The notes below the pieces were generated by a model. The model was not told where the DNA came from. It worked only from the letters and a program-made list of their open reading frames with translations, and searched no databases. 64,000 nt of DNA from JAIEPW01 sp964406035. Its GTDB lineage: Bacteria > Acidobacteriota > Terriglobia > Bryobacterales > Bryobacteraceae. This document shows positions 8,653 through 17,683 of this stretch, piece after piece (the stretch's first letter is position 1; each line of letters opens with the position of its first letter). The stretch lies in the NCBI GenBank assembly GCA_964406035.1, contig CAYOQB010000003.1, positions 1 through 64,000 of the forward strand. The letters run 5' to 3'. The position numbers and the translations under genes are program-made.

Positions 8653-9513
8653 ATGACCCGCTGGCTCCCCCTTTTGCTCCTCTGCGCATCGGCGATGGCG
8701 GAGGAACTCAAGATCTCCACCCGGGACGCGACCCTCGCCGCCACCCTCACCCTCCCAGCCGGCCCCGGACCCCATCCCGCCGTCGTCCTCGTCCACGGCT
8801 CCGGTAAGGTCACCCGAACCATGCTCGACTGGCTGGCAAGCGGATTCCGCTACGCCGGCGTCGCCGTCCTGGCCTACGACAAACGCGGCGTCGGGGAATC
8901 TACCGGCAAGTACTCGAGCGTCGGCGTCAAGAACAGCGTCGAAATGCTCGACTTGCTTTCCGAAGACGCCCTCGCCGCCGTCGCGGCGCTCAAGTCGCGC
9001 AAGGACATCGACCCCGAACGCATCGGACTCGCCGGCGCGAGCCAGGCCGGCTGGATCATCCCGCTCGCGGCGTCGCGCTCCGCCAGCGTTAAGTGGATGG
9101 TGATCCTCTCCGGACCCGCCGTCAGCGTCGGCGAGGAAATCAAATACTCCGAACTCGCGGGCGAGGACCCCGGCTCCCGCAAAGGTCTCAGCGACGCGGA
9201 GATCGAAGCGGAGATGAAGAAGTGGACCGGCGCCCGCGGCTACGATCCGGTGGCGACCCTCGAGAAGCTCACCGCGCCTTCCTTCTGGCTGCAGGGCGAG
9301 AAGGACCGCAGCATCCCTCAACCGAAAACGCTCGCGACCCTGGAACGAATCCGCCAGCAGGGCCGCCCGATCACGGTCTTCGCCATCCCCAACGCCGATC
9401 ACGGCCTGCGCGACGTCACTACCCGCCAGCCGTTCCATTACTGGCCGCCCACCTACCGCTGGCTCCGGGAACGAAGCGTGATCGCCAAGCTGCCCTCCGC
9501 CTCAAATCCGTAG
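8653..9513 (+). CDS. Secreted alpha/beta-hydrolase (dienelactone hydrolase-like)
   Basis: The protein has 286 residues from ATG 8653, chosen because it opens with a signal peptide (MTRWLPLLLLCASAMA). An upstream in-frame GTG lies inside the stem-loop repeat and would add an implausible polar extension. The fold shows the oxyanion-hole region VVLVHGSGK, the nucleophile elbow GLAGASQAGW, an acid in QGEKDRSIPQ and the histidine in NADHGLRD, so the Ser-Asp-His triad is complete. The substrate cannot be inferred; likely an ester or thioester outside the cytoplasm. The 3' end overlaps the convergent downstream gene by 12 bases. Confidence 0.85.
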   Translation: MTRWLPLLLLCASAMAEELKISTRDATLAATLTLPAGPGPHPAVVLVHGSGKVTRTMLDWLASGFRYAGVAVLAYDKRGVGESTGKYSSVGVKNSVEMLDLLSEDALAAVAALKSRKDIDPERIGLAGASQAGWIIPLAASRSASVKWMVILSGPAVSVGEEIKYSELAGEDPGSRKGLSDAEIEAEMKKWTGARGYDPVATLEKLTAPSFWLQGEKDRSIPQPKTLATLERIRQQGRPITVFAIPNADHGLRDVTTRQPFHYWPPTYRWLRERSVIAKLPSASNP

Positions 9514-10221
9514 TTGGGCCAGAATGTACTTCCACGCGTCCAACTCCAACGGAGGATGCGGGTAGATCTCCCGGCGAGCTTCCCAATCGTAGAACCGCCG
9601 CAGAAACTCCAGAAACTCGCCCTCCGCGCGGAAGGTCAACCGCTCTTCGCTTTCTCCGAAATCCTGCCGCACGAACACGCCGGATTGAAAGCTGATGTTG
9701 GCGCCGCCTTCCTTGTGCGCGGTCGAGAATCGCCGCCCGTTCCGCAGCCCGCTCAGGATCTCCTGCTGAATCTCCGCGACGCCGGTTCGATCCTCGCGGC
9801 GGCGGCGATCCTCCGCCTCCCTGTCCACCGCGATCGCCATTGCCCGGCGGTACGCTTCGGGTGAGCCCCGCCATGCCGGCTCGTCCGCTGTCCATTCCAT
9901 TTCGCGCAACCAGTAGTCGAAGGCCCGCGTGGCATCCTGTTGCAGCTTCTCCGGCTTCACCCATTGCCGCGGCGCGTTCGCCAGAAGGTGCAGGCGCAAC
10001 AGGAGCTTGCCCTCGGCCGCCCCGCGTAACGTCAGCTCCAGGCGGTAGCGGTTCGGCGCTACCGCGTTGTCTCCGCGGTACACGAGCACATCGCCAGCCG
10101 CTGTGTCGCGCTCCAGCAGCGTCGCGGTCCGCTTCTCCAGCCCGTGCTTGAACTCAAAGGCATCCCGCGCTGTCACCAGATAGCGGGTCCATTCGAAGCT
10201 CCACTCGTCCGGATTGCTCAT
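9502..10221 (-). CDS. Unknown protein, last gene of the hopanoid operon
   Basis: The protein has 239 residues and I do not recognise a family. It is soluble, without signal peptide or membrane helix, and is rich in Arg, Glu and Trp. The N-terminal half has beta-type phrases (RYRLELTLRGAAEGKLLLRLHLLA) and the middle is helical (AYRRAMAIAVDREAEDRRRREDR). The C-terminal half reads like a compact alpha/beta domain (GANISFQSGVFVRQDFG, EFLEFLRRFYDWEARREIYP). Its ATG overlaps the hpnD stop by one base (TGATG), so it is translationally coupled to hpnD and belongs to the hopanoid transcript. A role beside that pathway is inference only. Its end overlaps the convergent hydrolase gene by 12 bases. Confidence 0.75.
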   Translation of the reverse strand: MSNPDEWSFEWTRYLVTARDAFEFKHGLEKRTATLLERDTAAGDVLVYRGDNAVAPNRYRLELTLRGAAEGKLLLRLHLLANAPRQWVKPEKLQQDATRAFDYWLREMEWTADEPAWRGSPEAYRRAMAIAVDREAEDRRRREDRTGVAEIQQEILSGLRNGRRFSTAHKEGGANISFQSGVFVRQDFGESEERLTFRAEGEFLEFLRRFYDWEARREIYPHPPLELDAWKYILAQLRI

Positions 10222-11045
10222 CAGGCGAACCTCGAGCGCGCCAGATAGTAAAGCTTCTCCCAGCCCGGCAGCCGGATGCGGCGCGACAGGACATCATAAC
10301 CGGAAGCCTCGATGCGTTCGAGCAACCGCCGGTAAATCGCGATCAGCGCCCGCAGCGACGCCCGCGATTCGGGATGCACCAGGTCCACCAGCGGCCGCGA
10401 CGCCTCGTAATACTCGCGAGCCCGCGCCGCCTCGAAGCGCATCAACTCCCGGAACTCCGGCCCGCCGGTGAACCCGGTCACGCCGAACCGCCGCAGATCC
10501 TCCGCCGGAAGGTACACGCGGCCCAGTTCCGCGTCTTCCTTCACGTCCCGCAGGATGTTCGTCAACTGAAACGCGATGCCGCACTTCTCCGCCAGCTCCA
10601 GCGCTCGCCGGTCCTCGAACCCGAAGATATGAATGATTGTCAGGCCCACCACCGACGCCACCTGATAGCAGTATCGGTACAGCTCGTCGAAGGTCTCGAT
10701 CCGCCGCGGCTCCAGGTCACTCGAAACGCCGGCGATCATCTCGTGAAAATACTCGTGCGGGATGCCGTAGCGGCGCACCGTGTCGTGAAACGCCGGCCAC
10801 ACCGGGTGCGAATCCACCTGCCCCGCCAGCGCGCCGTCCAGGTCCTGCTTCCACCGCGCGATCGCACCCGCCCGGTCCGCGATCTCCAGGTCATCGCTCA
10901 GGTCGTCGCAGTAACGCATGAATGCGTATACCGCACACATCGCTTTGCGGCGATCCGCGTCGAGCAGCAGAAACGAATAGTAGAAATTCTTGGCGCGGCT
11001 GCGCGCGATTCCGGTGCAGTACTCGTAGGAAGCGGTAAGCGTCAT
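10221..11045 (-). CDS. hpnD: Presqualene diphosphate synthase-type squalene synthase HpnD
   Basis: The protein has 274 residues of the trans-prenyltransferase (squalene/phytoene synthase) fold. The two aspartate-rich magnesium sites are present: YCDDLSDD at residues 46-52 and NILRDVKEDAELGRVYLP near residues 165-182. HpnD condenses two farnesyl diphosphates to presqualene diphosphate, the first committed step of squalene formation in bacteria that use the HpnCDE route. The ATG overlaps the hpnC stop as ATGA, so the two half-reaction enzymes are translationally coupled. HpnD rather than HpnC is assigned from the DDLSDD motif and gene order; both belong to the same superfamily. Confidence 0.9.
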   Translation of the reverse strand: MTLTASYEYCTGIARSRAKNFYYSFLLLDADRRKAMCAVYAFMRYCDDLSDDLEIADRAGAIARWKQDLDGALAGQVDSHPVWPAFHDTVRRYGIPHEYFHEMIAGVSSDLEPRRIETFDELYRYCYQVASVVGLTIIHIFGFEDRRALELAEKCGIAFQLTNILRDVKEDAELGRVYLPAEDLRRFGVTGFTGGPEFRELMRFEAARAREYYEASRPLVDLVHPESRASLRALIAIYRRLLERIEASGYDVLSRRIRLPGWEKLYYLARSRFA

Positions 11046-11959
11046 GCCGCGCGGGAAAACGTCTGCCGCACCAGCGTGCCCAACAGCAACGTGACGCGTT
11101 CCATTTTGGAGATCGCCGGGCGCCGCGTGAGCACGTCGTAATTCAGGCGCTCGATCTTCTCCAGGATCTTCATGCCGCCGCGACTAAACAGCTCGATGTC
11201 CACCGCCAGCCGCCGATCGAGCATGCCCGCCAGGGGCAAGCCCTCTTCGAAAAGCTTGCGCGCGGTGCCCACGCACTCCCGCATCGCGCCCGCGAACTTC
11301 CCGTCGAAGCGCCGCCGCGCGATCTGCTCCACGTCCGCCCCGTGCCTCGCGAGAATATCCAGCGGCATGTACACGCGATTCTTCGCGAAGTCCACCGTCA
11401 CGTCTTGCCAGAAGTTCGCCAGTTGCAGCGCCGTGCAAGTCGCGTCGGAAAGCGCCTGCCGCTCCGCGTCGCGATACCCGCACAGGTACAGCACCAGCCG
11501 GCCCACTGGATTGGCCGAGTTCCGGCAGTAGCCAAAGAGTTCGTTCCAGTTGTTGTAGCGCGTCACGGTCTGGTCCTGCTCGAAGGCGGTGATCAGGTCC
11601 TCGAAAGGACTCGCCGGAAGCTCATGCCGCAGCGCCGTCTCGCGCAATGCGACGAACACCGGATGCGACACATCGCCGCGGTACATCGCCTGAAGTTCGC
11701 GGCGCCACCAGCGCAGCAGTTCCAGCGATCGCGCGGTGTCCCCGATCTCGTCTCCGAGATCGTCGGCCCACCGGCAGAACGCGTACACGTTGTAGAATTC
11801 CTGGTGCAGCCGCTTGGGAAGCAGGAAGCTGACCACGTGGAAGTTTTCGTAATGCGCCGTCGCCAGCCAGCGCGTGTACGCCAGGGACTCTGGCGGCATC
11901 CAGCGGCGTTGCATCGCCTCCGCGCTGTCGACGAAGTCCTTGGGCGCCAGCAGGGTCAC
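11042..11959 (-). CDS. hpnC: Hydroxysqualene synthase-type squalene synthase HpnC
   Basis: The protein has 305 residues of the squalene/phytoene synthase family with DDLGDE at residues 66-71 and a second site FWQDVTVDFAKNRVYMP. The opening YENFHVVSFLLPKRL is characteristic of HpnC. HpnC converts presqualene diphosphate to hydroxysqualene. The third enzyme of the route, the flavoprotein HpnE that reduces hydroxysqualene to squalene, is not found in this window. The gene starts with GTG overlapping the stop of the upstream dehydrogenase as GTGA, and ends overlapping hpnD by 4 bases. Confidence 0.9.
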   Translation of the reverse strand: MTLLAPKDFVDSAEAMQRRWMPPESLAYTRWLATAHYENFHVVSFLLPKRLHQEFYNVYAFCRWADDLGDEIGDTARSLELLRWWRRELQAMYRGDVSHPVFVALRETALRHELPASPFEDLITAFEQDQTVTRYNNWNELFGYCRNSANPVGRLVLYLCGYRDAERQALSDATCTALQLANFWQDVTVDFAKNRVYMPLDILARHGADVEQIARRRFDGKFAGAMRECVGTARKLFEEGLPLAGMLDRRLAVDIELFSRGGMKILEKIERLNYDVLTRRPAISKMERVTLLLGTLVRQTFSRAA

Positions 11960-12996
11960 GGGATGATGGCGGTCTTCATGTGCCCGTTATGGCTCATGAG
12001 ATGCTTCATCACATCCAGCAGGTTGTGCAGCGGCTCCACGCGATTCACGAAATCGCGCGCGCGGATCTCGCCGTTGATGATCAGCTCCAGCGCCTTGCGG
12101 ATCAGCCGCGGCGTATGGTGGAAGCTCGCCTTGCAGGTGATCTCCGAATAGTGGAGCAGGTTGGTGTCCAGGTTGATGGTGGTGTCGGTGGGACATCCGC
12201 CGAAGAAATTCACAATCCCGCCGCGGCGCAGCAGCCGGACCGCGAGCTGCCAGGCGTCCGGATGCCCCACCGCCTCGATGGCCACGTCCACGCCGCGCCC
12301 GCCGGTCAGCGCTTTCACCGCGCCGGTGATGTCGTCACCCTCGCCGTTGATAATGCCTTCGTCCGCGCCGATCTCGGTGGCCCGGTCCAATTGCCACTGC
12401 CGCCGCCCGATGGCGATCACGCGCGCGCCGAACACCTTCGCCAGCCTGACAAACATGCAGCCGATCGGACCCAAGCCAATCACCGCCACGTTATCGCCGG
12501 GTCGGATCCCCGTCTCCTCCACGCCATGCAGCACGCAGGCCAGCGGCTCCACCAGCGCCGCGTCCTGATAGCTGATGTGATCGGGAATTACGTGCAGGTT
12601 TTTATCCACGATCCGCGACGGAATCCGGATGTACTCCGCGTAGGCCCCGTTGTTGAACAGCAGGTCCTCGCACAGGTTCTCCTTGCCGCGCGTACAGTAG
12701 AAGCACTCCCCGCAGGGCGCCGAGTTGGCCGCAACCACCCTCTGGCCCAGCCGCGACGGGTCCACGCCTGCCCCGAGTCCTACAATGTCGCCGGCAAGCT
12801 CATGCCCGAACAGCGCGGGCGGCACAATCATCCGCGCGTGGTACCCGCGACGGAACACCTTCACGTCAGTGCCGCACGTGAGCGCGGCCTTGACCCGCAC
12901 GAGAACATCCCCCGCTTCGAGTTGCGGGACTCCGACCTTCTCGATTTCGAGGTGTTCCCTGCCGTAGAGTACGGCTGCGGTCATGTGTTGAGTCAC
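11956..12996 (-). CDS. Zinc-dependent medium-chain dehydrogenase (second of two in hopanoid operon)
   Basis: The protein has 346 residues of the MDR/alcohol dehydrogenase superfamily. The catalytic zinc region shows TCGTDVK and GHE, and the structural zinc cluster is CGECFYCTRGKENLC. The Rossmann fold has GLGPIGCMF near residue 170. The start is a GTG placed directly after the TAA of the preceding dehydrogenase gene; an ATG four codons later is an alternative. The 3' end overlaps hpnC by 4 bases. Such enzymes oxidise or reduce alcohols and polyols with NAD(P). A hopanoid or sugar-side-chain substrate is suggested only by the operon. It is clearly a paralogue of its neighbour rather than a recent duplicate, since the two differ widely. 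Confidence 0.85.
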   Translation of the reverse strand: MTQHMTAAVLYGREHLEIEKVGVPQLEAGDVLVRVKAALTCGTDVKVFRRGYHARMIVPPALFGHELAGDIVGLGAGVDPSRLGQRVVAANSAPCGECFYCTRGKENLCEDLLFNNGAYAEYIRIPSRIVDKNLHVIPDHISYQDAALVEPLACVLHGVEETGIRPGDNVAVIGLGPIGCMFVRLAKVFGARVIAIGRRQWQLDRATEIGADEGIINGEGDDITGAVKALTGGRGVDVAIEAVGHPDAWQLAVRLLRRGGIVNFFGGCPTDTTINLDTNLLHYSEITCKASFHHTPRLIRKALELIINGEIRARDFVNRVEPLHNLLDVMKHLMSHNGHMKTAIIP

Positions 12997-14052
12997 TTAT
13001 CGAGACCTCTGTGGCTGAACCATTATTTTCAATGATTTCTCGCCGGGATGCAACGCAAGCCGGATGCCGTCGAGAATCGCGTCCAGAGGCACCCGGTGGC
13101 TGATGAGCTTCTCCACGGGCAGTTCTCCGGAGAATACCATTTCCGCGGATTGCCGCTGCAGGTCCACGGACGCGCTGTAGGAGCCCAGCAGGGTCCTTTC
13201 CCCCACGCAGATATCGGCCCCCGAAACTTCAATCCGCTCGGTCTTGGAAGTCTGTGCAAACAAGAGGATACTCGCTCCGGGACGGGAGCAGCGCGCGGCT
13301 TGCTCCACGATGCCTGGGGCGGATGCCCCCACAATTACCTGATCCGCGCCTCTTCCCTCGGTAAGCCGCCGGATATGCTCTTCGAATCCTCCGTCACGCG
13401 GGTCCCACGCCGATTCCGCCCCGAATCCCACAGCCAGGTTCCGCCGATGCTCGATCGTGTCCGTAACCACCGTGGTTGTCCGCCAGCGATTCAGCATCAT
13501 GGTGAAGATCAAGCCAATGGGACCCTGTCCCAACACTGCAACCACATCGCCCGGCCGCGGGTCCATTTGGACTACAGCTTTCAGGCACGTATTCACCGGC
13601 TCGACAAAGCTGGCGGCCTCGAAGGAAACCCCGTCCGGTATCTTCTCGACGCCGCGCTCGACGATCCAGTCCATCACCCGCACGTACTCGGCGAATCCGC
13701 CGCCGGCGGGTTCGAATCCCGCGGTCACTCCGACTTGCTTATAGACCGGACACTGCGCATATAGTTTCCGCTCGCAGTAGAAGCACCGGCCGCAAGGGAT
13801 GTGATGGAACACAAGCACCCGGTCACCGGGTAAATATTTCGTTACAGCGGAGCCGACGGCTGCCACGACCCCCGCCGTTTCGTGGCCGTAGATGCGGGGT
13901 CCGGGCAGCAGGTTGTACTCGATCTTCTTCAGATCGGTGTGGCAGATGCCACAGCTCTCCACGCGGATCAGGATCTCGCCGGGGCCGATCTGCGGCGTGG
14001 ACACGGACTCCACCTCGATCCGGCTCTCGCCCTGATAAACCGCGGCCCGCAT
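12997..14052 (-). CDS. Zinc-dependent medium-chain dehydrogenase (first of two in hopanoid operon)
   Basis: The protein has 351 residues from ATG 14052 (MRAAVYQGESRIEVESV), the natural beginning of an MDR enzyme; the frame stays open another 101 codons upstream but that stretch is Arg-rich shadow sequence from hpnG. Zinc ligands are seen in CGICHTDLKK and GHE, the structural cluster in CGRCFYCERKLYAQC, and the nucleotide-binding GQGPIGLIF follows. It lies 16 bases after hpnG and directly before the second dehydrogenase. Substrate unknown. The 3' part contains a tRNA-like GGTTCGAATCC string that is coding sequence. Confidence 0.85.
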   Translation of the reverse strand: MRAAVYQGESRIEVESVSTPQIGPGEILIRVESCGICHTDLKKIEYNLLPGPRIYGHETAGVVAAVGSAVTKYLPGDRVLVFHHIPCGRCFYCERKLYAQCPVYKQVGVTAGFEPAGGGFAEYVRVMDWIVERGVEKIPDGVSFEAASFVEPVNTCLKAVVQMDPRPGDVVAVLGQGPIGLIFTMMLNRWRTTTVVTDTIEHRRNLAVGFGAESAWDPRDGGFEEHIRRLTEGRGADQVIVGASAPGIVEQAARCSRPGASILLFAQTSKTERIEVSGADICVGERTLLGSYSASVDLQRQSAEMVFSGELPVEKLISHRVPLDAILDGIRLALHPGEKSLKIMVQPQRSR

Positions 14053-14068
14053 GGTGGCGGGCGGTGCG

Positions 14069-14788
14069 CTAGTCAAAACGGCAGTGGACAAGAAATTCCC
14101 CCAGATTCTTCGACGCAAGGCGAGCATTTCGCCCCAAGCGCAGCAGGCCCGGCATAGCCGCCGGCCGCGCGGCCGCGGCGGCGGCGATCCGGCCCACCGC
14201 AAACCGTCCCGCGGCGTCGCGCAAGACGTTGAAATCGAGCGGCATATCCTCATCCGATGTATCAGAAACCGCGCGGATGCAGGAGAACGGAACTCCGGCC
14301 GCGCGCGCGACCTCCGCCACCCCCGCCGCCTCCATCTCCACCGCGATCGCGCCACTTTCCCGCGCCTGATGCTTCTCCTCGCGGGTCACCGCGACGCGAT
14401 CCGCCGACAGGATCGGACCGACGTGAAATGGCGCGCCGGAGCGCGGCAGAACCGCCGGAAAACGCGACCGCCCACCCGCCCCGATCACTTCCGGCGCGGC
14501 GACGATGTCACCCACCGCCAGCGTGTCCGCCAGCGCCCCGCAGGTCCCCATGCTGATCACCCGATCCACGTTGCCGTTCCCCAAGCCTGATCGCACGGCT
14601 TCCGCCGCCAGCGCCGGCCCTGCGCCGTTAGCGGCCAGAATCCACGTCCGCCCGTCCACCTCACAAGCCGCCAGCATCGCGATCCGCGAGTCGAGCTTCT
14701 TCCAGCCCGCCGCCAGCCTTCGCAACCCGTCAAACTCGCGACTCTCGGCCGCTACCAACAACCATGTTTCCACTTTCCTCGTATCCAT
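14069..14788 (-). CDS. hpnG: Hopanoid-associated nucleoside phosphorylase HpnG
   Basis: The protein has 239 residues of the purine nucleoside phosphorylase/MTA nucleosidase fold: ISMGTCGALADTLAVGDIV near residue 80 and the ribose-contact segment IAVEMEAAGVAEVARAAGVPF followed by IRAVSDTSDED. HpnG removes adenine from adenosylhopane to give phosphoribosyl- or ribosylhopane, downstream of HpnH, whose gene is at 53191-54309 in this window. The ATG at 14788 overlaps the end of hpnA by about 59 bases. A GTG five codons later, just before the conserved ETWLLVAAESREF, would reduce the overlap, so the exact start is uncertain. Confidence 0.85.
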   Translation of the reverse strand: MDTRKVETWLLVAAESREFDGLRRLAAGWKKLDSRIAMLAACEVDGRTWILAANGAGPALAAEAVRSGLGNGNVDRVISMGTCGALADTLAVGDIVAAPEVIGAGGRSRFPAVLPRSGAPFHVGPILSADRVAVTREEKHQARESGAIAVEMEAAGVAEVARAAGVPFSCIRAVSDTSDEDMPLDFNVLRDAAGRFAVGRIAAAAAARPAAMPGLLRLGRNARLASKNLGEFLVHCRFD

Positions 14789-15749
14789 TGGCGCGGAACC
14801 AGTCCACCGCGCGCTCCAATGCGGCGGACGCGCTGCCCGGCTGATACCCGAGTTCCCGCGCGGCTTTCGCGTGCCGCACAAACATCTTCTTCCTCGCCAT
14901 CCGGACCGCTTCCAGAGGCGCGCGCGGCTCTCGCCCGGTCAGCGAGCCCCATCCCGTCTCCACCGCCGCCGCTGCGTAAGCGATCGCGTACGGAATCCGC
15001 ACGCCCGGCGCGGCCATTCCCGTAATACTTTCCAGACGATTCAAAATGCCGTGCAGCGTCAGATTTTCGGCGCCCAGGATGTAGCGCTCTCCCGTCCGCC
15101 CCCGCTCCAGCGCGGCCAGGTGGCCCCAGGCGACATCGCGCACATCCACCAGGTTCAGCCCGGTGTCGATGTAAGCAGGCATGCGGCGGCGGAGGAAATC
15201 CAGAATGATCCGCCCGGTCGGCGTGGGCTTGAAATCGTGATCGCCCACCGGAGCGGTGGGATTCACGATCACCACCGGCTTGCCCTCGCGCGCGAACTCC
15301 AGCGCCGCTTGTTCGGCCAGGAACTTCGAACGCTTGTAATGACCCGTCATATCCGCGATCGACACCGGCGAATCCTCATCGCCAATGCCGTCCCGCGGCA
15401 CTCCCATACAGCCGACCGTGCTGGTGTACACCACGCGGTCGGCGCCCGCGGCGATCGCGGCCTGCAGCAGATTCCGTGTGCCGTCGACGTTCGACTGATA
15501 CAGCACCCGCGGATCGGGCGTCCACAAGCGGTAGTCGGCCGCGACATGAAACACCTGGCCGCAACCCGCCGCCGCGCGCGCCAGCGACTCCGGATCGCGC
15601 AGATCGCCGGTCACCGGCTCGGCGTCGAGTTCCCGCAGGCGGCTTTGCGGCCGCACCAGCGCGCGCACGCGATGCCCCCGCTCGGACAGCAGCCGCGCCA
15701 CGTGCCAGCCCACGAAACCGGACGCACCCGTGATCAGCGTCGGCTTCAC
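14730..15749 (-). CDS. hpnA: Hopanoid-associated sugar epimerase-like SDR, HpnA
   Basis: The protein has 339 residues from GTG 15749. It is an extended short-chain dehydrogenase: the NAD-binding TLITGASGFVGWHVA at the N-terminus, GDLRDPESL, and the YKRSK form of the YxxxK catalytic motif near residue 144. HpnA proteins are widely linked to hopanoid loci and thought to act on the hopanoid side chain or its sugar, but the reaction is not firmly established. The start overlaps the shc stop as GTGA. Upstream open frame (Gly/Arg-rich) is shadow of shc. The C-terminal tail after RANGYEES is longer than usual and overlaps hpnG. Confidence 0.88.
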   Translation of the reverse strand: MKPTLITGASGFVGWHVARLLSERGHRVRALVRPQSRLRELDAEPVTGDLRDPESLARAAAGCGQVFHVAADYRLWTPDPRVLYQSNVDGTRNLLQAAIAAGADRVVYTSTVGCMGVPRDGIGDEDSPVSIADMTGHYKRSKFLAEQAALEFAREGKPVVIVNPTAPVGDHDFKPTPTGRIILDFLRRRMPAYIDTGLNLVDVRDVAWGHLAALERGRTGERYILGAENLTLHGILNRLESITGMAAPGVRIPYAIAYAAAAVETGWGSLTGREPRAPLEAVRMARKKMFVRHAKAARELGYQPGSASAALERAVDWFRANGYEESGNMVVGSGRESRV

Positions 15750-17668
15750 GATGCGGCTCCGGCCCGGATCTTGCGGAACTCCGCCAGCGCCAGTAGCGGA
15801 TAAGAGACGCGGTATTGGTGATAGGACAAATAGAACACGTTCGGGAAGCCGGTTCCCGTGGCGGCGGCCTCCGCCCAATCCCCCTCCTCGCGCTGCGTCG
15901 CGATCAGATACTCCACGCCCTTCTGCACGCTGATCGAAGTGGTATCGCCCGACGCCAGCAGCCCCAGAATCGCCCACGCCGTTTGCGAAGGCGTGGACGC
16001 CGCGGGGACGAACGTTCCTCGCGCGTAGCTTTCGCAGCTTTCCCCCCAGCCGCCGTCGGCGTTTTGAATCGACCGCAGCCACTCGCCGGCGCGCAGAATG
16101 TAAGCTTCCCGATCGCTCTCGCCCGCCGCCGCCAGACCCCGCAAGGCGAAGCACGTGCCGTAGATGTAATTCACGCCCCAGCGCCCGCTCCAGTTCCCCT
16201 CCGAGGTCTGCGACGTCTCCAGGAACTTCACGGCGCGCCGGATCCCCGGCGACGCTTGCGCGCAGCCCGTCCGGCACAGCGCCTCCACCACGCGGCCCGT
16301 GATGTCCGGACACGCCGGGTCGAGCATCGCGTTGTGATCCGCGAACGGCACCCAGGACAGCGCGTGCGAATCGTTGTCCACGTCAAAGGCGGCCCAGCCG
16401 CCGTTCTTTGACTGCATCCCCAGCAGCCAGTTCACGGCACGCTTCTCCGTTGCCGCTTGCGCCGCCGCGTCCGTCGCTTTCCAGTTCGAGAGCGCCAGCA
16501 GGACCATCGCCGTGTCGTCGATATCCGGGTAGTAGTCGTTGGCGAACTCGAAATACCAGCCCGAGGGCTCCAGGTTGGGACGCTTGATCGACCAGTCGCC
16601 CTTGCGCCGCACTTCCTTGGTCAACAGCCAGCCAGCCGCGCGAGCGGCGGCATCGGCCTGCAAACCGCCCGCTTCCCCCAGCGCGAACCCGATCGTCGCC
16701 GTGTCCCACACCACCGAAAAACAGGGCTGGATGTAAAAGCCGCGCTCGTCGTCCACCAGCAGCGCGTCAAACTGCCTCTGCGCCTCCGCCCGGTCCTCAT
16801 GAGCCGGATCCAGCCCGAGCAGATCCAGCGCCATGATGGTGTACATCATCGGCGGATAAATCGCGGCCAACCCGTCGGTGTAACGCGTCCGCGCGAGAAT
16901 CCAATCCTTGCAGCGCGAGATCGCGTTGCGGCGCAGCGACGCCGGCCCCATCCGCTCCCAGCTCTTGAGAACGCCGTCCAGCTTCAGGAAGAAATTGCGC
17001 CAGGAGAACAGCCCGTGATCGTTGGCGAAAGCAAACGAGCCCCGCTCGGCAAAGAGTTCCGTCAAGCTGAAGCCCGCCGGAACCGGCCGCATCGGATTCA
17101 GGGAATGCACGATCGCCAGGGGAATCACAATGGCGCGGGTCCACGAGGACATCTCGTACAGGAACTTGCCCGCGAAAATCATTTCCGGCGGGACCGACGG
17201 CGTGTGCTCCCGCGGGAACAGCCCGAACAAGCTGAGGTTGATCTTGACGTAGCTGTTGGCCGCCTGCAGGCCGCCCAGCGCCAGAATGCGTTCCCGCAGC
17301 GTCGCCAGGCGGTCCTCCCCCGCTCCGGCCAATTTCAGCGCCGTGTACGCCTTGATGGACGCGCTCACATCGGCGGGACCGCCGGGATAGATCGCGAATC
17401 CGCCGTCCGAAAGCTGCCGCGCCAGGATGGACGCCGCCGCGCGTTGGATGCGCTCTCCGTTCGGCGGATTCCACGTCCCTTTCGCTTCCGGCGGATGCAG
17501 CCAAAGCTGCATCAGAATCCAGTCGGATTCGAGCGTTGCATCGGCCGTGAGATCGAACCACCAGTATCCGCTGCGATGCTGCCGCCGGATGAGGTACTCC
17601 GAGGCCTTTCGGATCGCTTCGAGAGCGCCCGATAGAACGGGGTCGGCGACTTGAACTCCAGCGTTCAC
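15746..17668 (-). CDS. shc: Squalene-hopene cyclase
   Basis: The protein has 640 residues, full length for the family. The catalytic DxDD motif is intact as D382-I-D384-D385 in YYPDIDDTAMVLLAL. Several QW-type repeats are visible (GNWSGRWGVNYIYGTCFALRGL, split around residue 520, and QNADGGWGESCESY). It cyclises squalene to hopene and hopanol at the cytoplasmic membrane as a monotopic protein. The N-terminal WWFDLTADATLESDW matches bacterial cyclases. The gene begins 15 bases after ispH and overlaps hpnA by 4 bases, giving a transcript that links isoprenoid supply to cyclisation. Confidence 0.95.
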   Translation of the reverse strand: MNAGVQVADPVLSGALEAIRKASEYLIRRQHRSGYWWFDLTADATLESDWILMQLWLHPPEAKGTWNPPNGERIQRAAASILARQLSDGGFAIYPGGPADVSASIKAYTALKLAGAGEDRLATLRERILALGGLQAANSYVKINLSLFGLFPREHTPSVPPEMIFAGKFLYEMSSWTRAIVIPLAIVHSLNPMRPVPAGFSLTELFAERGSFAFANDHGLFSWRNFFLKLDGVLKSWERMGPASLRRNAISRCKDWILARTRYTDGLAAIYPPMMYTIMALDLLGLDPAHEDRAEAQRQFDALLVDDERGFYIQPCFSVVWDTATIGFALGEAGGLQADAAARAAGWLLTKEVRRKGDWSIKRPNLEPSGWYFEFANDYYPDIDDTAMVLLALSNWKATDAAAQAATEKRAVNWLLGMQSKNGGWAAFDVDNDSHALSWVPFADHNAMLDPACPDITGRVVEALCRTGCAQASPGIRRAVKFLETSQTSEGNWSGRWGVNYIYGTCFALRGLAAAGESDREAYILRAGEWLRSIQNADGGWGESCESYARGTFVPAASTPSQTAWAILGLLASGDTTSISVQKGVEYLIATQREEGDWAEAAATGTGFPNVFYLSYHQYRVSYPLLALAEFRKIRAGAAS

Positions 17669-17683
17669 TGCTCAGGATGGGTG

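Noticed and set aside
13705..13722. tRNA T-arm-like string GGCGGGTTCGAATCCCGC
   Set aside because: It lies in frame inside the first zinc dehydrogenase gene (encoding part of GFEPAGGGF on the minus strand), and no acceptor, D or anticodon arms fit around it.
14053..14355. 101-codon N-terminal extension of the first zinc dehydrogenase
   Set aside because: The extension is Arg/Pro-rich shadow of hpnG; the family N-terminus begins at 14052.
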